A DNA stretch of 64,000 nt from UBA2561 sp964577275 (GTDB lineage Bacteria; Bacteroidota; Bacteroidia; Cytophagales; Thermoflexibacteraceae): the NCBI GenBank assembly GCA_964577275.1, contig CAZNYR010000005.1, forward strand, positions 1 through 64,000, read 5' to 3'. Positions 53,301-60,332 of the stretch are shown here, in pieces. The translations under genes and the position numbers were made by a program. The notes under the pieces are model-generated. The model was given only the letters and a program-made list of their open reading frames with translations, had not been told where the DNA came from and ran no database searches. The first letter of the stretch is position 1; the number at the start of each line of letters is the position of its first letter.

Positions 53301-54824
53301 ATGAGGCGTAATTTATATTTTATTTTCTGTATCTTCCTGACTATCAATGTATCGGCACAAGAACCTCAAAATTTAGGCAAACAAGTAAACTCTGCCAGTA
53401 CAGATGCCGAACCCAAAATATCGCCCGATGGCAAAACTCTTTATTTCTGTCGCCGACAAGACTCGGCAAATGTGGGCGGCTATCTGGCAGCAGCCGATAT
53501 TTGGTACACCGAATTATTACCTTCGGGCAAATGGACAAAAGCCAAAAATCCTCGTAAACCCCTGAACGACACCAGTTTTAACCAAGTCATCGGCATTCGT
53601 TCCGATGGACACGCCATGCTCATCAATGGAGGCTATCAACCCAATGTCGATACACGAGTTTATATCGCATACAAAAATGACCAAGGCGAATGGTCAAAAC
53701 CCGAACCCCTGTTTTTTGAGGGTTTTAGTGCCAAACAAGCGGGCGACCAAAATTTTGCGGTTTCCGCTGATTTTCAGACACTTATAATTTCGATGGCTTG
53801 GAAAAATGAAACCGAAGGCGAATTTGACCTCTTTGTAAGTTTTTGGGATAATACTCAAAAAAAATGGTCAAAACCACGCACATTAGGAAAAACCCTTAAT
53901 ACACATTTATCGGAAGTTTTTCCCGTATTAGCCAATGATAATCGAACCCTATATTTCTCCTCCAAAGGACATGGCGGATACGGCAGTTATGATATTTTTA
54001 TGAGCAAAAGACTGGACGAATCATGGGAAATGTGGTCGCAACCCAAAAACTTAGGCGCAAACATTAATTCGGCGGGCTATGATGCTGATTTTACGGTAGA
54101 TGCAAAAGCGGAATACGCCTATATTAGCCGAGATGCCAACACCTTCGGAAGTTTTGATATTTTCCAAATTAAACTCCCCGAAGACATCAAACCTGAACCT
54201 GTTATCTTATTGACTGGCAAAGTCTTAGACCAAAAAAATGGTAAACAAATTGCCGAAAAAATTACCTACTTTGATGACAAAGGAAAGAAACTCGGTCAGA
54301 TGAGTTCGACCGCCTCCGAAAACTATCATATTACGCTGGCTTGCGGACAAAAATACCGTGTCGTGGCGGGTGGAACAAATTATTTTGAGGCAGAAAAATG
54401 GATAGATTTAACCCAAAAAAAGGCTTACGAAGAGATAATTCAAGACTTTCGTTTGAAAATGAATAAAAATCTTGCTCCTACTGCTGGCACATCCGAAACC
54501 ATTGAAAAAATTAATTTTTCATTCGCAAAATTTGATTTTTCATCAAAATATTACACCTATCTCAACGAAATCATTACCAAAATGACACAAAATGATACCT
54601 TAAACCTTGAAATTCAGGGACATACCGATAATATTGGCACAGATGAAAATAATCAAATACTTTCCGAAAAACGAGCCAAAATCATTGCTGATTACCTGAT
54701 AAAAAAAGGCATTCCAGAAAACCGAATTCAAGTCAAAGGAATGGGCGAAAGTTCACCGATTGAATCCAACGATTCGGCAAACGGAAGAGCTAAAAATCGA
54801 AGAGTCGAATTAATTTTTAAATAA
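53301..54824 (+). CDS. PD40-OmpA outer-membrane protein
   Basis: 507 residues from the ATG at 53301, which gives the signal peptide MRRNLYFIFCIFLTINVSAQ. The N-terminal half holds WD40-like PD40 repeats: STDAEPKISPDGKTLYFCRR, then SEVFPVLANDNRTLYFSSKGHGGYGSYDIF. A short CarboxypepD-like region leads to a C-terminal OmpA domain with IQGHTDNIGTDENNQILSEK and RIQVKGMGESSPIESND, which binds peptidoglycan through its Asp and Arg residues. Such proteins anchor outer-membrane machinery; some are gliding or T9SS related. It follows the two TerB/SPOR-like genes, likely one operon. Confidence 0.92.
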   Translation: MRRNLYFIFCIFLTINVSAQEPQNLGKQVNSASTDAEPKISPDGKTLYFCRRQDSANVGGYLAAADIWYTELLPSGKWTKAKNPRKPLNDTSFNQVIGIRSDGHAMLINGGYQPNVDTRVYIAYKNDQGEWSKPEPLFFEGFSAKQAGDQNFAVSADFQTLIISMAWKNETEGEFDLFVSFWDNTQKKWSKPRTLGKTLNTHLSEVFPVLANDNRTLYFSSKGHGGYGSYDIFMSKRLDESWEMWSQPKNLGANINSAGYDADFTVDAKAEYAYISRDANTFGSFDIFQIKLPEDIKPEPVILLTGKVLDQKNGKQIAEKITYFDDKGKKLGQMSSTASENYHITLACGQKYRVVAGGTNYFEAEKWIDLTQKKAYEEIIQDFRLKMNKNLAPTAGTSETIEKINFSFAKFDFSSKYYTYLNEIITKMTQNDTLNLEIQGHTDNIGTDENNQILSEKRAKIIADYLIKKGIPENRIQVKGMGESSPIESNDSANGRAKNRRVELIFK

Positions 54825-54826
54825 AT

Positions 54827-54875
54827 AAAATTCCGTTTCGTGTGGAATATCGTGAATATATCGAAACGGAATTTT
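54827..54875. terminator. Bidirectional terminator between convergent genes
   Basis: A perfect 14-bp stem: AAAATTCCGTTTCG (54827-54840) and CGAAACGGAATTTT (54862-54875), with A and T tracts on both sides. Confidence 0.88.
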
Positions 54876-57495
54876 AAAATCCAAATTTTAGCCCCACATA
54901 AATCTGCCGTGGACGAAGTTGAAACTCACTAATTTGAGCCGTAAATAATTGATTATGAATTGTATAAAAATATTTTGTGTTTAAAATATTATTGAAGTTC
55001 AAATCTAAATCTATGCCTTTTTTTAGGCTATGGCGATAATTCAAATTCAAAAAATACACCTCATCGGGACGCTCAAAATAATGATTTCGTAAATATGTAA
55101 ATGTCATACCTAACGTTTGAGTTTTGCTTGGATAAAGACGTAAACCTATTTCGTGATTTTGTGAGAAAATTTCATTCAATTCCGACTCATTTAATTGATT
55201 CTTGAACCATGTAAGGTTTCCTCTCCAAAACCATGATAACCAACGCATAGGGTTCGTTTCGATACTTGCCTCCGAATTGATTTGCCGATTGGAAATAGAC
55301 GTGCGAAATTCCTCCATAAAAATAGGCGTTTTTGTCCATGAAAACGATTGTTTAAATTTCCATGTCGTTTTAATTTTAGAACTGTATTTGCTTGTATGTA
55401 AGGTAGTTATGTGAGAGTCCGAGATGTTTTTTTGAGTAATCGCCTCAACAATATTTTGTCCATTCGGAAGGATAGAATTTTGTAATAAAATATTTTTGGT
55501 CTGGTGCGTATATGTGTAATTTATGCCCACAAAAAATGCTGAAATTGGGTCTTGAAACGACATTCCTGCACGTAAGATATGATGCGTTTCTTGTCGAATC
55601 GGAGCATTATATAGTGTCAGATTGCGATAATTTTGTAAAATATAACTGGGATAAATTTCCTGAATTGTCCCAAATTTATTGCGCCGATGCCCGTCCAAAT
55701 TCACTTTCCAGTACATCCATTCTTTACGAACAGAAATGCGAGGCTCAAAAGTAAATTGCGTCATTTTTCGAGGCTGTTCTGACGAAATTGCCTCAAAATT
55801 TCGTTGTCCAAACGGTGTTCTGAACTGAATATACCAATTTTTATGCTGATAATGCCACTCCGAATCCACAAATAAATATGTGCGTAAATAACTCAAATTA
55901 TTCTGAAAATCAGACGATAATCGAGCTTCCGTTTCGCCCAAAATCCAAGAGTTCAACTGTTGTTTATCAAGCGAAAACCCAATCTTAGGCACGACCATCC
56001 ATTTGCCAATTTTGCGCCCGAAATGCAAACTATTTTTCGTATGAAAATCCGAAAATTGGAGCATTTGCCGTGCGGTCGGACTTGAAAATAACGTATCAAA
56101 ATACGGAACATTTGTCAGTAAACTTGGCATTTTTTCGGTATAATGCGTGTTAGATTTAAAGGTTAAAAGTGTATTTTTTATCGGAAAAATCCATTTTAGA
56201 CGATTAGAAATATGACTATTTGATAAATTAACTTTCTGATGGACATTTTGCGTACCCGTAATTAAACCTTCTTCTTGATTCCATTTTCGTTCAAAAGAAA
56301 ATTCGTTTCGTAAAAAATTTTTCGTGGTATTTTTTTCCAAAATAAACTTGCCTTCCAACTCTCGAAATCGAAACGCATTCCGCTGGATTTCCTCTAATTC
56401 GACTGTTCCCGAAGGCATAAAAAATCGGGATGTCATTTTTCCGTATTGTTGCTGATAATCATGGAGATATGAAAGACTACTTTTCAGTTGAAAGTCTTTT
56501 TTGAGGCGTGTCAGATGATTGAAATTCAAGACGTGCGTCTGATTGTCCAGCCAAATTTTTTCCTGCAAAGGAGGCAAATTCAAAGGCACAATTCCCAGCC
56601 ATTGAAAAGGCAATGTTTGCATCTCAAAATATTCCATCCACTCCGTTGCGGATAAATATTTAAGCTGATTGGCGATATTTTTACCCGTATTATTGGTTTG
56701 ATAAGATACAATTAATTGTTGTTTTTTATTAAAAAGCATCGGTGTAATATTTGCCTTCCAAAGCAAAGGTAAAAAACCCATTCCCAGTTCAGCCGTTCCC
56801 GTTACGGCAATACTTTTTTTGAGTTTAATATTTAGCGCAGCTTTGCCACTGTAAACTAAGGAATCCAAAATTCGGATAGGTTGATGATTTTCCAAAACCT
56901 CGACTTTGGCAACTGCATCGGCAGGTAAGTTTTGATTGGCTAAGTTATATTTTCCTTCCAATAAATCCAATCCTTCGATATAATATTTGTTAATGGGCTG
57001 ATTCTGATACAAGATTTTTCCATCACTTTTGACCTCAATTCCGGGCATTCTTTTGAGAACATCGGCAATCACGCGGTCTTCTTGACGCTTAAAACTTTCG
57101 ACATCATAACGCAATGTATCGCCGTATTTTCGGATGGGTTCTCGATTTTCAAAAATGATTTCTTCCAATTCTACGGACGTATTAATTACCTGAAAATCAA
57201 TTTTTTGTGTTCGGTTTGGAATAATTTTCTCCTCTTTTTCGTAAGCAATATGCGTTACTCGAATGACCAAAGAATCCGCCTCCAATTCAGGAACTTTTAT
57301 CGAATAATTTCCTTCGTTATTCGTAATCGAAAAAGCCCGTATTGCTGCCTCACCAATTTTCAGCACGACTACATTTGCCTTTCCGATAGGCTCATGAGAT
57401 AAATTTGTAATGTTTCCTGAAATTATGAACGAATTTTGAGCATAAATAGAAGTGATAATTAAATAAAAAACTAAAAGCAAACTATATTTTCGCAT
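54874..57495 (-). CDS. TonB-dependent-receptor-like outer-membrane protein (GLPGLI partner)
   Basis: 873 residues with signal peptide MRKYSLLLVFYLIITSIYAQ. Residues about 22-110 are a carboxypeptidase-regulatory-like domain (FIISGNITNLSHEPIGKANV). A plug follows: YDVESFKRQEDRVIADVLKR, MPGIEVKSDGKILYQNQPIN and KYYIEGLDLLEGKYNLANQN, then a long beta-barrel ending RPRQIYVGLKFGF. This plug type (LKR.PGI...G.I.YQ..PIN..YIEG.DL) is the one usually next to GLPGLI proteins, and one lies 24 nt upstream. The 49 bp joining them are repeated 1.2 kb away. It is the last gene of a five-gene set with two four-Cys peptides. Ligand unknown. Confidence 0.9.
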   Translation of the reverse strand: MRKYSLLLVFYLIITSIYAQNSFIISGNITNLSHEPIGKANVVVLKIGEAAIRAFSITNNEGNYSIKVPELEADSLVIRVTHIAYEKEEKIIPNRTQKIDFQVINTSVELEEIIFENREPIRKYGDTLRYDVESFKRQEDRVIADVLKRMPGIEVKSDGKILYQNQPINKYYIEGLDLLEGKYNLANQNLPADAVAKVEVLENHQPIRILDSLVYSGKAALNIKLKKSIAVTGTAELGMGFLPLLWKANITPMLFNKKQQLIVSYQTNNTGKNIANQLKYLSATEWMEYFEMQTLPFQWLGIVPLNLPPLQEKIWLDNQTHVLNFNHLTRLKKDFQLKSSLSYLHDYQQQYGKMTSRFFMPSGTVELEEIQRNAFRFRELEGKFILEKNTTKNFLRNEFSFERKWNQEEGLITGTQNVHQKVNLSNSHISNRLKWIFPIKNTLLTFKSNTHYTEKMPSLLTNVPYFDTLFSSPTARQMLQFSDFHTKNSLHFGRKIGKWMVVPKIGFSLDKQQLNSWILGETEARLSSDFQNNLSYLRTYLFVDSEWHYQHKNWYIQFRTPFGQRNFEAISSEQPRKMTQFTFEPRISVRKEWMYWKVNLDGHRRNKFGTIQEIYPSYILQNYRNLTLYNAPIRQETHHILRAGMSFQDPISAFFVGINYTYTHQTKNILLQNSILPNGQNIVEAITQKNISDSHITTLHTSKYSSKIKTTWKFKQSFSWTKTPIFMEEFRTSISNRQINSEASIETNPMRWLSWFWRGNLTWFKNQLNESELNEIFSQNHEIGLRLYPSKTQTLGMTFTYLRNHYFERPDEVYFLNLNYRHSLKKGIDLDLNFNNILNTKYFYTIHNQLFTAQISEFQLRPRQIYVGLKFGF

Positions 57496-57534
57496 GGTTT
57501 TCGAGTTTGAAAATGTAAATTATTCCAGTTCGAT
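57486..57534. repeat. 49-bp exact direct repeat, copy 1
   Basis: The 3' end of the first GLPGLI gene, the intergenic spacer and the first three codons of the receptor are identical over 49 bases to 58717-58765. It marks a duplication joint. Confidence 0.95.
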
Positions 57535-58353
57535 GGGATTATTGTTTTTGGCAAATTTTTCTTTTAGTTTTTTCTGTACCTTATCCTTTATTTCAGCATC
57601 TTGACCAAAGAAATTTTGCCCATTTTGTGCCAATATATCAATCATATTTATTTCAAAATTTTTCTTGACTGCCTTAAATTTTGGCTTGGATAATTTGTGT
57701 AATGGAGTAACTTGATGCAAGTAAATATATTGATTATCAATGGGTTGTATGATTTTAAGTTCAAAAATATAATCTTGTTCGCTATCTTGTACTTTTGTAA
57801 TAAAACCGGGCAATCCTTGAAATTTATACGGTCCGTTATTCACGGGAATTTGATTCGTGAACCATGCTTCATAATACCGTCCTGCATAAAAAGTTGTGGC
57901 TTTTTGGCAAACATAACCTGCAATCGTATCGGTTTGAGGCTCAATTTGCCATAAAAACTGACAAAGTTCCTCATATCCGTATTCTTTCTCAAGATGTTCC
58001 GTTACAGTAACTTTATTTGATTCAGGATAATTTTTATAAATTCGGATGTGATTTCTTACTTTTGGCATTTTCAACAAATTTCCTAATAAAGCATCAGTAT
58101 CTTTGTTTTGATGAGCTAATCTTACGGAATCTCTTAAATACAAAGATTCACTTACAAACAAAGCGATTTTTTGACCAATAAGCAGGCGCATCATCGTTTG
58201 ATTTTTTTGGGCATCGGTAGAATCTTCCTGATAAATAAGTTGATAATGAGCCATATATTCCAATTTATCCAAAATTTTAGTAGTTTGGGCTTGCATATTT
58301 AAACTAAACAATATGCCACAAACCGCAGAAAAAACTTGAAATTGTTTTTGCAT
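57520..58353 (-). CDS. GLPGLI-family protein (copy 1)
   Basis: 277 residues from the ATG at 58353, giving the signal peptide MQKQFQVFSAVCGILFSLNMQAQ; the longer frame would run through a terminator hairpin. The GLPGLI signature is GPYKFQGLPGFITKVQD, preceded by QTDTIAGYVCQKATT and YYEAWFTNQIPV, the normal order. GLPGLI is an exported family almost confined to Bacteroidota; its members often lie next to a CarboxypepD_reg/TonB-type receptor, as here. The C-terminus ends NNPIELE. It lies between a small four-Cys secreted protein upstream (58478-58726) and the receptor downstream. Function is unknown. Confidence 0.93.
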   Translation of the reverse strand: MQKQFQVFSAVCGILFSLNMQAQTTKILDKLEYMAHYQLIYQEDSTDAQKNQTMMRLLIGQKIALFVSESLYLRDSVRLAHQNKDTDALLGNLLKMPKVRNHIRIYKNYPESNKVTVTEHLEKEYGYEELCQFLWQIEPQTDTIAGYVCQKATTFYAGRYYEAWFTNQIPVNNGPYKFQGLPGFITKVQDSEQDYIFELKIIQPIDNQYIYLHQVTPLHKLSKPKFKAVKKNFEINMIDILAQNGQNFFGQDAEIKDKVQKKLKEKFAKNNNPIELE

Positions 58354-58375
58354 CTTACTTTGAATTACAAAAAAC

Positions 58376-58410
58376 AACATGAGCTAAAAGACTTGTTTTT
58401 AGTTCATGTT
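58376..58410 (-). terminator. Hairpin between the four-Cys peptide and GLPGLI copy 1
   Basis: A 14-bp stem with one G-T wobble (58376-58389 with 58397-58410). On the minus strand it is followed by GTTTTTT, so the peptide gene upstream can be transcribed as a separate unit, or read-through can be partial. Confidence 0.75.
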
Positions 58411-58477
58411 GCTTTAAGTTAGTATAATATTTTAATTATATTGTTTGTAAAAAATGTTTCAGACCTAATTACATTAA

Positions 58478-58726
58478 TTAGCATATCCTATCAATCATAT
58501 TGACAATAGAATTCGTAATTTTGTCTGCAGAAGCTCCTGAACAGTAAAGTCCAGTATAATCAATACAGGGTATGTAAAACCCAACACAATCTTCTGTTTT
58601 CTTAATCTTTTTGACGGTTTTGGTTTCCACTGGAGTTGTTTCTGTGGTTTTAGATTCCGTTTCTGTGGCAAAACTTACGCTCGTCATGCCCAGTGATAAA
58701 ACAAAAGCAAAAAATAATTTTCGCAT
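58478..58726 (-). CDS. Small secreted four-Cys protein (copy 1)
   Basis: 82 residues. The signal peptide MRKLFFAFVLSLGMTSVSFA is nearly identical in DNA to the homologous gene at 59653-59901. The mature part starts with a Thr/Glu/Lys-rich spacer (about 35 residues), then has a Cys domain: C-x6-C-x7-C-x19-C, beginning DCVGFYIPCIDY and ending with a terminal Cys. The spacing is close to that of copy 2 (x6, x7, x17) while most other residues differ. Two disulfides are likely in the periplasm or outside. It precedes a GLPGLI gene and may be the partner or ligand. No homology outside the locus is known to me. Confidence 0.85.
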   Translation of the reverse strand: MRKLFFAFVLSLGMTSVSFATETESKTTETTPVETKTVKKIKKTEDCVGFYIPCIDYTGLYCSGASADKITNSIVNMIDRIC

Positions 58727-58765
58727 GGTTTTCGAGTTTGAAAATGTAAATTATTCCAGTTCGAT
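58717..58765. repeat. 49-bp exact direct repeat, copy 2
   Basis: Identical over 49 bases to 57486-57534: the last codons of GLPGLI copy 2, the spacer and the first codons of peptide copy 1. It shows that the [GLPGLI - next gene] joint was copied. Confidence 0.95.
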
Positions 58766-59587
58766 AATATTATTTTTATTGCGTAAATATTTCAATTTTT
58801 TTTGGCGTGATTCTTCAGAAGAAATAACCGTTAGCCCATGTTCTGCCTTTACTCCTTCAGGGTCTTCTAAAAACCTACGTTCTAAGTTTTTGTATGCTTT
58901 TCGAGAAACTTTGCGATTATATTTATCTTCAATAAAAATAATACGTTCAGGGTCATTATTCTTTTCCAAGTATTTAAATGTGAAAATATAATGTTTTTTC
59001 GTATCCTGTACTTTTGTAATAAAACCGGGCAATCCTTGAAATTTATACGGTCCATCATTTATCGGAATTTCTGTCGTAAACCATGCCTCATAATTGCGAC
59101 CCCCAAAAGAAGTCGTCGCTTTCTGACAAACATAACCTGCCACCGTATCTGTCTGATTTTCAATCTTCCAGCTAAATAAATCCATCGGCTCTTCGTATAA
59201 ATATCCTTTGACATATTTTTTTGCGTGCGTAATTTTGCCAGTCGGATAATTTTTATAGATTTTATACATCAAATGCGCTTTAGGTAATCCTAACATTTGT
59301 GAAAGCAAAACATACGGGTCTTCTCCCTTAAAACCTAAACATACAGAATCTTTTAAATACAGATTTTGCTCTAAAAACTCGGATGTATTGCTTCCAACTA
59401 ATAAAATCATTTTGGCAGAACGCACTTTTTCCAAATCTGTCGAATCTTCTCTGTACTTCAAATCATAGAAACAAGTGTATTTAACATTGTCAATTTTTTG
59501 TTTGACACCATAACTAATTTTCTGAGCTTTTACACTACCTGAAAAAGCAGTAAAAAAGAATATAAATATGATATATCTTGATTTCAT
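58751..59587 (-). CDS. GLPGLI-family protein (copy 2)
   Basis: 278 residues from the ATG at 59587, which gives the signal peptide MKSRYIIFIFFFTAFSGSVKAQ. The signature is the same as in copy 1: GPYKFQGLPGFITKVQDTKK, AGYVCQKATTSFGGRNYEAW, and NQTDTVAGY before it. The N-terminal part CFYDLKYREDSTDLEKVR parallels the LIYQEDSTDAQKN region of copy 1. The C-terminus ends NNIIELE, again before the repeated joint. The two proteins have diverged in their N-terminal halves, so the duplication of the gene itself is old although the flanks are identical. It follows the peptide gene at 59653-59901 by 65 nt. Confidence 0.93.
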   Translation of the reverse strand: MKSRYIIFIFFFTAFSGSVKAQKISYGVKQKIDNVKYTCFYDLKYREDSTDLEKVRSAKMILLVGSNTSEFLEQNLYLKDSVCLGFKGEDPYVLLSQMLGLPKAHLMYKIYKNYPTGKITHAKKYVKGYLYEEPMDLFSWKIENQTDTVAGYVCQKATTSFGGRNYEAWFTTEIPINDGPYKFQGLPGFITKVQDTKKHYIFTFKYLEKNNDPERIIFIEDKYNRKVSRKAYKNLERRFLEDPEGVKAEHGLTVISSEESRQKKLKYLRNKNNIIELE

Positions 59588-59602
59588 AACTATTAGTTTA
59601 TA

Positions 59603-59634
59603 AAACTGTACCAAATATTAATTTGATACAGTTT
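59603..59634. terminator. Hairpin between peptide copy 2 and GLPGLI copy 2
   Basis: AAACTGTA (59603-59610) and TACAGTTT (59627-59634) with further AAAT/ATTT pairing after one mismatch. No strong T tract; a weak terminator or processing site. Confidence 0.5.
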
Positions 59635-59652
59635 AGATTATCAATTATCGAA

Positions 59653-59901
59653 TTATCCGCATTTCGCCTCTGCTGCGTAAATTTCCTCCAAAGCTTCATC
59701 CGGCGTATTAGCACAAGCTAAGTGAGTTCCTTCAGTACACGAAGTCATATAACCAATACATCCGCCTTTAGCTTTCTTAGTCTTTTTGACGGTTTCGGTT
59801 TCCGCTGGAGTTATTTCTGTGGTTTTAGTTACTGTTTCTGTGGCAAAACTTACGCTCGTCATGCCCAGTGATAAAACAAAAGCAAAAAATAATTTTCGCA
59901 T
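59653..59901 (-). CDS. Small secreted four-Cys protein (copy 2)
   Basis: 82 residues with signal peptide MRKLFFAFVLSLGMTSVSFA, then TET and a Thr/Glu/Lys spacer, and a Cys domain C-x6-C-x7-C-x17-C beginning GCIGYMTSCTE and ending AEAKCG. The signal-peptide part is almost identical in DNA to copy 1, while the mature part differs strongly, apart from the Cys spacing. This is the pattern of a paralogous precursor family with a constant leader and a changing core. It is the first gene of the five-gene series and has a plausible promoter at 60046-60074. Confidence 0.85.
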   Translation of the reverse strand: MRKLFFAFVLSLGMTSVSFATETVTKTTEITPAETETVKKTKKAKGGCIGYMTSCTEGTHLACANTPDEALEEIYAAEAKCG

Positions 59902-60045
59902 CGCAATTTATGATTTAAAAGTGAGAATAAATTGTTAAAAACTAATTTTTCACAAATTTTATGAACTCAAAAACATGACTTTTGCATACCGGTACTGCTT
60001 ATTTTGTGCTTTTTTAGCTCATAAACCTTATTTGTGAAGACGATG

Positions 60046-60074
60046 CAAAGCAAAAAAAAAAAATGATATTTCAA
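60046..60074 (-). promoter_or_regulatory. Candidate promoter of the peptide/GLPGLI locus
   Basis: On the minus strand TTG (60072-60074), 18 nt and TTGCTTTG (60046-60053), a near match to TAnnTTTG (one mismatch). The start point would be near 60039, about 138 nt before the first peptide ATG. Confidence 0.45.
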
Positions 60075-60300
60075 AATATTTTGCGTAATTTTTTTGATAT
60101 AAAATCACTTTTTGTGATACTAAAAAATAATAACGCTTTGATTTTCAGGGAGTTTTTGGCACATATTTTAACGTAAAAAAATTAATTTTGCAGATTTATG
60201 TAGTTTTCATACAGACCTGCTAAAACATTAAAATAGAAAGATAATTAAGGAATTTGATTTGGAAGGAATTACAAATGATTGTAAAAAAAGAGAGGAAAGT

Positions 60301-60322
60301 AGGCAACCCTAAACCGTTGCCT
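60301..60322 (-). terminator. Hairpin after the lnt gene
   Basis: AGGCAAC (60301-60307) pairs with GTTGCCT (60316-60322), 7 bp, followed on the minus strand by a T-rich tract. Confidence 0.55.
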
Positions 60323-60332
60323 TTGAAAGGTT

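Larger units (their letters stand above)
59902..60332. other. Leader and upstream region of the peptide/GLPGLI locus
   Basis: 431 nt. It holds a likely promoter (60046-60074), an AT-rich leader of about 140 nt with a TACCGGTA palindrome (59977-59984), a 12-A run (60052-60063) and a hairpin near the lnt end. No gene is visible. Confidence 0.5.

Noticed and set aside
60052..60063. Run of 12 A
   Set aside because: A simple homopolymer between promoter elements; no sign of a terminator or element of its own.
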